From Halanaerobiales bacterium (lineage in GTDB: Bacteria > Bacillota > Halanaerobiia > Halanaerobiales > M55B127), in the NCBI GenBank assembly GCA_021736965.1, contig JAIPEV010000134.1, positions 1 to 5,354 on the forward strand: DNA of 5,354 bases. The letters are read 5' to 3'. Position numbers and translations under genes: made by a program. This document shows positions 1 to 4,870 of the stretch, piece by piece. Within the stretch, counting starts at the first letter, position 1. Every line of letters starts with the position of its first letter. A model generated the notes under the pieces. The model ran no database searches. It had not been told where the DNA came from and saw nothing but the letters and a program-made list of their open reading frames with translations.

Positions 1-7
1 AAATTAG

Positions 8-367
8 CTATTTAATATTTCTAGTAAAATATGCTGCTTCTCTTTTAGAAGTCTCCAATGAATATATCGGAATATCTTCTTTAATCTTATAATTTGATTC
101 AGCACTAAAACCTTTTTTTGTTAACTTTCTTTTGTTACCAGGTATAGAAACAGCTATATCTTTCAGCCATTCTCTACTTCCAACAGCAAACTTGTACTCC
201 AAAAATCCTGTTTAACTTGATACCTTATATCTCCTGATCATCTCAAGCAGAAGCTTCCTGTACTCTTCTCGCTCATGTTTAAAGCGAAAAAGAAATTCCC
301 GGTTATGGCAATGATGCGTTACATGACAACAGCACTCTCTTAGTAAACAACGTTTTAAACGGCTCAT
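8..367 (-). pseudogene. Internally deleted Y1 (HUH, RAYT/IS200-like) transposase
   Basis: The frame opens with ATG at 365-367 and encodes 51 residues beginning MSRLKRCLLREC. It then has a single TAA at 212-214 and continues in the same frame to the stop at 8-10. The first part has the signature of REP-associated or Y1 transposases, which in intact members reads roughly YHVTHRCHNREFLF; here it is CHVTHHCHNREFLF, followed by a charged helix (EREEYRKLLLEM). The last 65 codons (AVGSREWLKDIA and on) look like the C-terminal tail of the same family. The central part, with the HUH histidines (usually NHVHLL) and the catalytic tyrosine, is missing. Family members usually have 200 to 300 residues, so well over 100 have been lost. 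It cannot be an active transposase. The C-terminal piece could be read as a separate 64-residue protein from a TTG at 202, but the shared frame and the damaged homologue at 4871-5035 argue for one decayed gene. The family call rests on motif recognition only. Confidence 0.75.
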
Positions 368-534
368 TCAATTTCCCAATATAAAAACTTACTCTTATAC
401 GTTACGAATATATAATTATAGTCAAGAAGTTCAAATGAAAATACTTAAAACCATAAAAACTATATATTTTTAAACATCTAAGCCTTCTATATCGATGAAT
501 ATTATTATATCCTATTATTTTGCAAGATGTTATC

Positions 535-547
535 TAACAACGACCCC
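535..547 (-). repeat. Terminal inverted repeat of the left element copy
   Basis: TAACAACGACCCC on the plus strand is GGGGTCGTTGTTA read on the minus strand, identical to the 13-bp ends of the right copy (4669-4681 and 5118-5130). It marks the inner edge of the left copy, 13 bases before the attC-like core at 554-560. Confidence 0.8.
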
Positions 548-553
548 GATAAA

Positions 554-676
554 TTATAACGTTAAGTTGAGGGGCAGCCCGGAAAGCGTTGCGGTTGCCG
601 TGAACTTGGCAGCTAGCGAAAACGTGACGATTTTCGACCGCGCTTATTGCTGTCCCTCTCAAACGCCTGGTTCGAC
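554..676 (-). other. attC-like integron recombination site, long form (about 123 bp)
   Basis: Read on the minus strand, this GC-rich island in AT-rich surroundings starts with GTCGAAC (676-670, R''-like) and ends with GTTATAA (560-554, R'-like). The arms between them are imperfectly self-complementary. TTGAGAGGGACAGC (about 662-649) pairs with GCTGCCCCTCAA (about 579-568) with unpaired extra bases on one arm, and the pairing resumes further inside (AAGCG near 645 with CGCTT near 588). Imperfect arms with extrahelical bases are the hallmark of attC sites, and the 120-bp length resembles the long Vibrio repeats. It overlaps the last codons of the gene ending at 659, as attC sites often do. Both cores deviate by one or two bases from the GTTRRRY/RYYYAAC consensus. 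A plain structured intergenic repeat is the alternative. Confidence 0.65.
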
Positions 677-1096
677 ACTTGACATATTAATTTTGTTAAC
701 AATACTTTTTGACTGAGATTGAATAAATGGAAATACTCTTTTTCTGTCAAGGCCTAGTTTGGTTAATGCATCTCCTCGCACATAAGCGTTCTCACTGCTC
801 AGTGACTGCAAGTAAATTTTAAGTTGAAAAGCTTGATCGACAATTAAATTAAGCGACCTTTTTTGTTTTTCAGAAGACAAAGAGATAATTTCTTCAATGT
901 GCCATTTACTAAAACCCTGAAGGTTATATCCTAACTCTTTTTGACAAAAGGCTTTAATTAAGAGGAATAGATATCTTTCAATTCTTATTCTCTCTCGGTA
1001 GCCAAACTCTGTAAAATTGGTTGATACATTTTCAATTTCTGAAATTAGAGCCGAACCGAGTTTATCCATTTCATTTTCAAGTTTTGCTGAGAGCAT
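659..1096 (-). CDS. Small helical protein of unknown function, third gene of the cassette
   Basis: This 145-residue protein has no signal peptide or membrane segment. It is rich in charged and leucine-containing helices, for example YRERIRIERYLFLLIKAF at about 33-50. I do not recognise the family. Because it follows a minimal nucleotidyltransferase I looked for the HEPN toxin motif (Arg, 4 to 6 residues, His) and found none, so a HEPN call is not supported. The ATG at 1094-1096 lies 18 bases inside the end of the preceding gene; a second ATG at 1067-1069 would give 136 residues. Either start implies translational coupling. The last seven or so codons (SSVEPGV) lie within the attC-like site, so the C-terminus is dictated by the recombination site. 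A role as partner or regulator of the nucleotidyltransferase is inferred from position only. Confidence 0.8.
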   Translation of the reverse strand: MLSAKLENEMDKLGSALISEIENVSTNFTEFGYRERIRIERYLFLLIKAFCQKELGYNLQGFSKWHIEEIISLSSEKQKRSLNLIVDQAFQLKIYLQSLSSENAYVRGDALTKLGLDRKRVFPFIQSQSKSIVNKINMSSVEPGV

Positions 1097-1754
1097 AACT
1101 TAATAAACCTTCTGTAACAGTAATTAGTTGCTCATATTCCATGGGACTAGGCAGGGGTGGTTTTTTGTCGACATTTCGTTCATAAACAATTTTCCAGTTT
1201 GATAATTGCATATATTTATCTAAGGTCATTGGAATATCTGGAAACATATTTTTTGCAGTAACAAAACTGTCTATTCTGCCAAAAGATGGCTTGTCGACAA
1301 GGTGAGATAAAACCATGCATGTGTTGCGCGAAATTGTAAATAATATCGAAAGGTCAAACTCATTCACAATGGAAACAGAATGCCATGAATTTAATAAGTC
1401 ATTGAAAAGAAAAGAATGGTAAAGAATTTCATCTTTGTGGGTTTTAAACGGTTTTAAAGTTGCTAGCTTTGTAGAGAAATATTTTTCACCGTATAGAACT
1501 TTACCTTCTAATTTCAAATGCCATAAGAATAATGAACCATGTTCCAGCATTGAATTAACAACCGACTCTGGATAAAAGGTCGGGGTTAACTCCTTGTGGT
1601 GTAAATCAATTAAAAAATCACTCTTTTCTATTTGACGTAGATCATTTTCGCCTCGACCTTTTGTTAAAACACAAAGATCAAGGTCAGAATTGATATCATT
1701 GTCATTTCTCGCTTTAGAGCCATAGAGAATTATAGATAAAATATTAGGGTTCAT
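1077..1754 (-). CDS. Minimal nucleotidyltransferase (MNT-type, NTP_transf_2 fold)
   Basis: The protein has 225 residues from the ATG at 1752-1754. Near its N-terminus it has the polymerase-beta-fold signature GSKARNDNDINSDLDL, with Gly12, Ser13 and the two metal-binding aspartates Asp24 and Asp26; Asp50 in FLIDLHH is a good candidate for the third carboxylate. All expected catalytic positions are present, so activity is plausible. The rest is helical, about 150 residues, like the substrate-binding half of kanamycin-type nucleotidyltransferases. Proteins of this fold transfer a nucleotide to a small molecule, a tRNA or a partner protein (as in MNT/HEPN pairs); the substrate here cannot be read. 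A TTG at 1793 gives a longer frame, but the ATG starts 4 bases after the stop of the upstream gene and gives the usual spacing to the GS motif. The 3' end overlaps the next gene. Confidence 0.85.
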   Translation of the reverse strand: MNPNILSIILYGSKARNDNDINSDLDLCVLTKGRGENDLRQIEKSDFLIDLHHKELTPTFYPESVVNSMLEHGSLFLWHLKLEGKVLYGEKYFSTKLATLKPFKTHKDEILYHSFLFNDLLNSWHSVSIVNEFDLSILFTISRNTCMVLSHLVDKPSFGRIDSFVTAKNMFPDIPMTLDKYMQLSNWKIVYERNVDKKPPLPSPMEYEQLITVTEGLLSYALSKT

Positions 1755-1758
1755 TTTT

Positions 1759-2649
1759 TTATCGTGCAATTCTTCTGTAAAAAGTAGCTGCAAGTAATGC
1801 TAAGAAAAGAGTCCCCAAGAAGCTTGCCGATAACAAAACAAGTTTTCCGGCAATTGTTACAGGCGTTAAACTTAGATTAATTGCGCCAATCGTTTCACCG
1901 AACCCCATATAAATACTTTCCCAAAATAATAAAGGACGAGGTTGTTTTTGATTTCCTACAAAAAACTCAATTTCCCCAAAGTAGGTTAAAAATGAGCATA
2001 GGACAGTTACAGTAATATAGGATATTAGAAGACGACCTACACGGTGGCCATACCCCCAGATGAGGCCAGAAACCTTTGAACCTAAATACTTCAAGCCTTC
2101 ACGGACCTGATCAATAAAATTATAGTTATCCTTGTAATATTTCGTGGATGATAAAAAGATTGCCTTTGACAGGTCTTCGCTTGCTTGTATTTCAATGTCT
2201 AAAAATCTGTCGGCAGTCTTTTTATCGCCTATCATTTCTGAGTTTGAACGTAAATTTCTGGCAAGATCTCTTCTCAGATTAGGCTCGACTGGCATGCAAG
2301 CAATTATTTCATCAGCAGGAAGTTTGCATTGGTAAAAAGTACAGTATTTAAAATCACAAGCTTGAAAACTCGCCTTGTCAAAATTACAAAAGCGAAAGTT
2401 GCTCCCTGTAAATTGTACGTTTCTGAATTCGGCTTTTCTGAAATATGAATCTTCAAATTGTGATTGTGTTAAATGACTGTTTTCAATTACTGCCTTCAGC
2501 ATTCCCAATCTTAAAAACGAAGATGCTGAGATGTTCACATCTGATATTGTAATTTTGTCCTGTTGCTGATCCGAAACCAACAATAACGTGCCATTGGAAG
2601 GCAGGTCTTGAATTTTAGTAGATTTTCTGGACAATTGAATATCTGTCAT
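1759..2649 (-). CDS. Pentapeptide-repeat protein with a C-terminal two-helix channel-like membrane domain
   Basis: The protein has 296 residues. From Phe65 to Leu110 a large hydrophobic residue occurs at every fifth position (F65, F70, F75 and so on to F105, then L110), the regular ladder of a pentapeptide-repeat right-handed beta helix. A soluble helical linker (about 115-200) follows, then a first membrane helix (about 207-225), a re-entrant-looking segment with FWESIYMGFGETIG (242-255), and a second membrane helix (about 268-290) ending in the basic tail YRRIAR. This order matches pentapeptide-repeat proteins with an Ion_trans_2 potassium-channel domain, but the filter that usually reads TxGYGD is TIGAIN (253-258), so potassium selectivity is doubtful. 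It probably sits in the inner membrane with the repeat domain in the cytoplasm. It is the first gene of the cassette, and no clear Shine-Dalgarno sequence precedes the ATG at 2647-2649. Confidence 0.85.
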   Translation of the reverse strand: MTDIQLSRKSTKIQDLPSNGTLLLVSDQQQDKITISDVNISASSFLRLGMLKAVIENSHLTQSQFEDSYFRKAEFRNVQFTGSNFRFCNFDKASFQACDFKYCTFYQCKLPADEIIACMPVEPNLRRDLARNLRSNSEMIGDKKTADRFLDIEIQASEDLSKAIFLSSTKYYKDNYNFIDQVREGLKYLGSKVSGLIWGYGHRVGRLLISYITVTVLCSFLTYFGEIEFFVGNQKQPRPLLFWESIYMGFGETIGAINLSLTPVTIAGKLVLLSASFLGTLFLALLAATFYRRIAR

Positions 2650-2676
2650 GCCGGCTCATCGTAATTTTTATTTTTT

Positions 2677-2728
2677 GTCGAACGTCAAAAATCTGCCGAT
2701 TCATTCGGTAGCATTTTTCTAGTTATGT
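2677..2728 (-). other. attC-like integron recombination site, short form (52 bp)
   Basis: On the minus strand the site runs ACATAAC (2728-2722, R''-like), a 3-base spacer, AAAAAT, one unpaired G, CTACCGA, a 5-base loop, TCGGCAG, ATTTTT, GAC and GTTCGAC (2683-2677, R'-like). The two arms pair over 12 of 13 positions with a single extrahelical base on one side, as in short attC sites. The one mismatched pair becomes a G-T wobble when the plus strand folds, that is, the strand that would be recombined. It overlaps the stop codon at 2719-2721, as expected for a cassette end. The cores are imperfect matches to the consensus, so support comes mainly from fold, place and the core match described for the cassette 560-2682. 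Confidence 0.55.
2687..2718 (-). terminator. Bidirectional terminator-like hairpin inside the short attC-like site
   Basis: The 7-bp stem at 2693-2699 and 2705-2711 is flanked by AAAAA (2687-2691) on one side and TTTTT (2714-2718) on the other. It therefore reads as stem plus T-tract on both strands. On the minus strand it follows the unit 2719-4035 and would reduce read-through into the pentapeptide gene. It is the same sequence as the attC-like fold, so the terminator role is an additional possibility. Confidence 0.45.
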
Positions 2729-2877
2729 GTTTCTGGAATATTTGCTTCCTCTGCTGATATAATTATCTTATTTAATTCTTCTATCATATCCTGAATTTTT
2801 GAACTCTCTTCATTGGAAATAGATTCATCAATTTCAACTTTAGGTCTTGTTTTTGAATAAACATGGCCAAGAGCAAT
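2719..2877 (-). pseudogene. Short frame after the two-helix protein: displaced C-terminus or small protein
   Basis: This frame gives 52 residues counted from an ATT codon at 2875-2877 and is hydrophilic and acidic (VEIDESISNEESSKIQDM). It has no ATG, GTG or TTG near its beginning; the only ATG is internal, near residue 31, and would leave 22 residues. It opens one base beside the stop codon of the preceding gene (TAA at 2880-2882), in the minus-one frame. The most economical reading is that it once formed the cytoplasmic tail of the preceding membrane protein and that a one-base change in the A-rich run at 2876-2880 separated the two. A sequencing error there is equally possible. An independent gene using an ATT start is the less likely alternative. 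The stop codon lies in the short attC-like site. Confidence 0.35.
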
Positions 2878-2879
2878 TT

Positions 2880-3365
2880 TTATTTAAATTTATGGTTTTC
2901 TAAAGAATAATCAGCAGACAAAGATTTAATGATATAAGCTATGATATAAAAAACAAGAAGGAATATTGAATTAATCAAAGTACCCCAACTTAAAATATTA
3001 TTAATTGAAAACTTGCAGTAATAAGCAATAAAAAGAACTATATAACAAACAAGTACTTCGCATGTAAGAATAGTTAAAGTTGAATCGTAAATTAAAGCAA
3101 TTCTTCTGGGTTTTTTAATTAATTCTTTAATCAAATCCTGCAAGATATTATCTGCAACTTTGGAAACAGTGCCATTTTTAATAAGGATTTCTATATAGCA
3201 GTTTATTAATTCTTTTGAAGGTTCATCATTGTTATGTTTTGCAGAATATTTTTTAATATAATCATTTATATAATATTCTTCTAGCATTCCAATAACAACT
3301 GACCGAAAGTTAGATGCAATTTCTTTTGATATTTGTTTATAATCCAAGTTTTTGACGCTGCTCAT
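2880..3365 (-). CDS. Protein with two predicted transmembrane helices, unknown family
   Basis: The protein has 161 residues. The first 90 or so are soluble and helical (KELINCYIEILIKN). After a basic stretch (KKPRR) come two hydrophobic helices at about 95-117 (LTILTCEVLVCYIVLFIAYY) and 129-147 (LINSIFLLVFYIIAYII), joined by a short polar loop, then a short tail. Both ends are probably cytoplasmic. I do not recognise the family; the layout resembles small two-helix effector proteins such as SLATT proteins, but no signature proves this. I chose the ATG at 3363-3365, which overlaps the deaminase-like gene by 29 bases and implies translational coupling; a TTG at 3383 would add six residues. Co-expression with the deaminase-like gene suggests a shared function. 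The reading frame may be truncated (see 2719-2877). It is as AT-rich as its upstream neighbour. Confidence 0.75.
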   Translation of the reverse strand: MSSVKNLDYKQISKEIASNFRSVVIGMLEEYYINDYIKKYSAKHNNDEPSKELINCYIEILIKNGTVSKVADNILQDLIKELIKKPRRIALIYDSTLTILTCEVLVCYIVLFIAYYCKFSINNILSWGTLINSIFLLVFYIIAYIIKSLSADYSLENHKFK

Positions 3366-4035
3366 CTGTAAATTCTTTATCAAGATTTATTGTATTAGCC
3401 TGTATTCTTTTTTCAAAAAAATCAGCTAATTCTTTATTGTTGATATCTTTCTTTACTCCATGAATACTTTCAAACTCCTTAAATTCATTATCTTTGTAAA
3501 GCATGGTATGGACTATTTCTTTTTTATTATGGTATTTTGAATCTTTTCGGTCTTTATATCCCTTTTTAGGGACAGGTTTTATTTCATTAATAACAAGCTG
3601 GCAAATTCTCATTCCAGAAGTTAATACAATTGGGAATGATCCAAAATTATTAATAGCTATAGTAAGCCTTCCTTTGTATCCCGGATTAATATAACTTGAT
3701 ATTCCAACATTAATTCCTGCATAAGAAAGACTGTTTCTATTTTGTATATGACCGTTATATTTTTTAGATAATTTTATAAACTCTTTAACTTGAGCAAGAA
3801 TAAATGAATTCGGTTGTAATACAAATTCAGTTATATCTTTATGTTCAAAAAAATTTACATATTCCTTTGTATATGCATGAACCGGGTTAGTTATATTTTT
3901 TTTGGGAACTCTAATTTTATTAAAAAGTGTTAAATCGATAGAAGAAGGCTGTATATGTTCTCTTATAAAAGGAGAAATACTGATTTCTTTATCATAAATT
4001 TTTTCTAAAATCTTATGGTCAGGAAGTAATGACAT
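3337..4035 (-). CDS. dCTP deaminase/dUTPase-fold protein, probably catalytically inactive
   Basis: The protein has 232 residues and starts at an ATG preceded by a strong GGAGGTGA. The N-terminal HIQPSSIDLTL (27-37) is the typical Dcd motif, and the trimer-fold core NRNSLSYAG (99-107), INPGYKGRLTI (116-126) and GMRICQL (141-147) aligns well with Dcd and the archaeal bifunctional DCD-DUT. Aligned by eye, the residues needed for catalysis are changed: the SS of GRSSL reads NS, the arginine four residues on is Tyr105, the aspartate of the DPG/DAG motif is Asn117, and the catalytic glutamate of the LE strand is Ala127. About 40 extra residues at the C-terminus (from about 193) exceed the usual Dcd length of about 190. 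It may bind deoxynucleotides without converting them, a sensor-like role that is inference. It is the first gene of its unit and overlaps the membrane-protein gene. Confidence 0.8.
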   Translation of the reverse strand: MSLLPDHKILEKIYDKEISISPFIREHIQPSSIDLTLFNKIRVPKKNITNPVHAYTKEYVNFFEHKDITEFVLQPNSFILAQVKEFIKLSKKYNGHIQNRNSLSYAGINVGISSYINPGYKGRLTIAINNFGSFPIVLTSGMRICQLVINEIKPVPKKGYKDRKDSKYHNKKEIVHTMLYKDNEFKEFESIHGVKKDINNKELADFFEKRIQANTINLDKEFTDEQRQKLGL

Positions 4036-4038
4036 AAT

Positions 4039-4046
4039 TCACCTCC
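4039..4046 (-). promoter_or_regulatory. Strong ribosome binding site of the deaminase-like gene
   Basis: The minus strand reads GGAGGTGA, with 6 bases between GGAGG and the ATG at 4033-4035. It is the only strong Shine-Dalgarno in the window and fixes this start. The other genes lack one, in keeping with translational coupling or read-through. Confidence 0.85.
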
Positions 4047-4070
4047 GAGTGAAAAATTAATATAAACTCC

Positions 4071-4100
4071 ATTATAATATATAATATAATATAATATATG
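4071..4100. repeat. AT-only tract with tandem ATAAT units and a possible second -10 box
   Basis: ATAAT is repeated three times in tandem (4081-4095) within a 29-base run of A and T. On the minus strand TATAAT at 4076-4071 could be the -10 of a gene-proximal promoter for the deaminase-like gene, but no good -35 lies at 16 to 18 bases. Slippage in the repeat could change spacing; this is only a possibility. Confidence 0.4.
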
Positions 4101-4115
4101 AAAAAAATCTATTTC

Positions 4116-4152
4116 AAAAAAATAAAAAGAAATGGTTTTTTACATTTCTTTT
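4116..4152 (-). terminator. AT-rich hairpin with T-tract in the leader of the deaminase-like gene
   Basis: A perfect 10-bp stem (AAAAGAAATG at 4125-4134 with CATTTCTTTT at 4143-4152, 8-base loop) is followed on the minus strand by TATTTTTTT (4124-4116). It lies between the promoter at 4196-4223 and the gene start at 4035, so it could act as an attenuator. The stem has only two G-C pairs, so a strong terminator is doubtful. Confidence 0.4.
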
Positions 4153-4195
4153 ATTGTGTCGTGGAGGGTTTTGTTTCCCTTTTTTTTTATTACAA

Positions 4196-4223
4196 ATTAT
4201 ACAACTCAAAAATATATTGTCAA
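4196..4223 (-). promoter_or_regulatory. Sigma-70-type promoter driving the deaminase-like unit
   Basis: On the minus strand a perfect TTGACA (4223-4218), a 16-base spacer and a perfect TATAAT (4201-4196) predict a transcript start near 4189. That leaves a leader of about 150 bases before the ATG at 4035. It is the best promoter in the window and the likely source of transcripts for the unit 2719-4035. Confidence 0.65.
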
Positions 4224-4275
4224 TTGATTGTGGTATTATTAAGCCTGCATTAAAAGTACTACAAATCATTTATCC

Positions 4276-4303
4276 TTGTTTTTTTTGTTTTTGACGCTAT
4301 AAT
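4276..4303 (+). promoter_or_regulatory. Possible plus-strand promoter for the structured RNA
   Basis: TTGTTT (4276-4281), a 16-base spacer and a perfect TATAAT (4298-4303) predict a start at about 4310, exactly where the structured segment begins. The -35 box is weak, and similar words arise by chance in such AT-rich DNA. Confidence 0.4.
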
Positions 4304-4310
4304 TAATATT

Positions 4311-4410
4311 GAGCTAAGATTTATCTTAGTGAACCAAAGGAGACGCGCTCGAAAGGGCGCGGGGCTCCCGTCCTAAATCCTCAGCTTCTCAAATTTTTTT
4401 ATTTTTTTAT
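4311..4410 (+). ncRNA. Candidate structured small RNA, family not recognised
   Basis: A GC-rich, highly foldable island lies in AT-rich DNA with no gene. The centre is a 7-bp stem CGCGCTC/GGGCGCG (4344-4350 and 4355-4361) closed by a GAAA tetraloop, stacked under GGAG/CTCC (4339-4342 and 4365-4368). Around it AGCTAAGATTTA (4312-4323) can pair with TAAATCCTCAGCT (4374-4386), with one mismatch and one bulge. The same 5' part can instead form a local hairpin CTAAGA/TCTTAG (4314-4319 and 4324-4329), so two exclusive folds exist. T-rich runs (4394-4400 and 4402-4408) follow. It does not match tRNA, SRP RNA, a group II intron domain V or the common riboswitch motifs that I know. The strand is chosen from the promoter and T-tracts; a minus-strand leader of the deaminase-like gene is less likely. 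Confidence 0.45.
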
Positions 4411-4435
4411 CAAATCTCTTTTTATCCATAGGCAC

Positions 4436-4472
4436 AAAAAAAACGGGGGCAACGCCTTTATAAGACTGCCCC
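4436..4472 (-). terminator. Rho-independent terminator on the minus strand
   Basis: On the minus strand GGGGCA (4472-4467) and TGCCCC (4451-4446) form a 6-bp stem with a 15-base loop, followed by CCG or CG and TTTTTTTT (4443-4436). It would stop transcripts coming from the right, which fits the remnant of a minus-strand gene there. Confidence 0.65.
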
Positions 4473-4668
4473 TTATTCCTCAACAGGTGTTTAAACCTGA
4501 TTTAGTGCTTGACCGATAATTGTGCAAACATTTTATTACAAAGTATTTGCACGACAACAATTTTAGCGAAATTAGTGCAATAAAACCTTAAAATAACCAT
4601 TCAAAGGCTATCATATTTATCAAAAAATGCTATATTATAAGTAGTATAAGATGTTTTACTAATTAATC
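4473..4668. other. Gene-free stretch with two hairpins, possibly a decayed gene tail
   Basis: No convincing frame with a start exists here. It holds a 5-bp hairpin CAGGT/ACCTG (4484-4499) and a 7-bp inverted repeat GTGCAAA/TTTGCAC (4522-4528 and 4546-4552, 17-base loop). On the minus strand a frame with only a few stops continues from the disrupted transposase fragment beyond the element (reading D, stop, LVKHL), and a terminator follows at 4436-4472, so it may be that gene's degraded remainder. No attC partner was found here for the core ACATAAC at 2722-2728. Confidence 0.35.
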
Positions 4669-4681
4669 GGGGTCGTTGTTA
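4669..4681 (+). repeat. Left terminal inverted repeat of the right element copy
   Basis: GGGGTCGTTGTTA is the exact complement of 5118-5130 and is identical to the minus-strand end of the left copy. The preceding bases are similar in both copies (AATTAATC here, AATTTATC at the left copy), which may reflect target preference. Confidence 0.8.
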
Positions 4682-4716
4682 GATAAAATTTTGCATAATA
4701 AATAGGATATAATAAT

Positions 4717-4736
4717 AGCCTTCGATATGGAAGGCT
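4717..4736 (+). repeat. Subterminal hairpin of the right element
   Basis: AGCCTTC and GAAGGCT form a perfect 7-bp stem with a 6-base loop, about 48 bases from the element end. The left copy has the right arm but a mutated left arm, so the hairpin is intact only here. It may be a recognition hairpin for a Y1 transposase. Confidence 0.5.
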
Positions 4737-4870
4737 TAAATGTTTAAAAATATATAGTTTTTATGGTTTTAAATATTTTATTTGATAAGAACCATCGCAC
4801 AGAAATATAACCATTAAAAAAAAAGAGAAGGTTCTTTCTGGAGGGATCGCTACCATATAACATTAATTGA

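Larger units (their letters stand above)
1..547 (-). mobile_element. Left copy of a small Y1-transposase-derived element, cut by the window edge
   Basis: The minus strand from 547 leftwards matches the plus strand from 4669 rightwards. About 115 bases of near-identical non-coding sequence (547 to about 430) start with GGGGTCGTTGTTA, and positions 1 to about 190 match about 4865 to 5041. The two copies therefore lie in opposite orientation around the central genes. This copy is longer inside (547 to the stop at 8 is 540 bp, against 367 bp in the right copy) because it keeps an N-terminal piece of the transposase. Its outer end lies beyond base 1. The subterminal hairpin intact in the right copy at 4718-4735 is mutated here. 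The repeat and the transposase fragments are visible in the sequence; the claim that they form one mobile element is inference. Confidence 0.75.
560..2682 (-). mobile_element. Putative complete integron gene cassette carrying three genes
   Basis: A cassette begins after the G of one R' core and ends with the G of the next. On the minus strand the first junction lies in GTTCGAC (2683-2677) and the second in GTTATAA (560-554). The key evidence is that the start core GTTCGAC is the exact reverse complement of GTCGAAC (676-670), the R'' core of the attC-like site at the end of the same unit. This is expected because both derive from one circular cassette. The cassette is about 2.1 kb, long for this class, with three genes in one direction. 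It has only 33 bases before the first start codon and no good promoter there, so it probably depends on read-through from upstream. Boundary assignment is inference from these matches. Confidence 0.6.

Noticed and set aside
495..716. Plus-strand frame of 73 codons
   Set aside because: It crosses the element end and the attC-like site and lies opposite the real gene end; it has no motif and no ribosome binding site.
659..1096. HEPN toxin partner of the nucleotidyltransferase
   Set aside because: No Arg-x4-6-His motif is present in the small protein, so a MNT/HEPN toxin-antitoxin call is not supported.
2144..2335. Plus-strand frame inside the pentapeptide gene
   Set aside because: It is antisense to a well-supported gene and shows no protein features.
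3503..3694. Plus-strand frame inside the deaminase-like gene
   Set aside because: It is antisense to a conserved-fold gene and hydrophobic only as a by-product of the opposite frame.
4162..4190. Plus-strand terminator GAGGG/CCCTT with a T-run
   Set aside because: The stem has only about three G-C pairs, and no plus-strand gene precedes it.
4311..4390. tRNA, group II intron domain V or retron msr/msd RNA
   Set aside because: No T-loop or anticodon arm, no AGC triad, and no reverse transcriptase gene in the window.
535..4681. TAACAACGACCCC at 535 and GGGGTCGTTGTTAGAT at 4669 as the two halves of one attC
   Set aside because: The 3' half contains a perfect GTTRRRY, but the halves lie 4.1 kb apart and both belong to homologous element copies, so they are better read as terminal repeats of the element.
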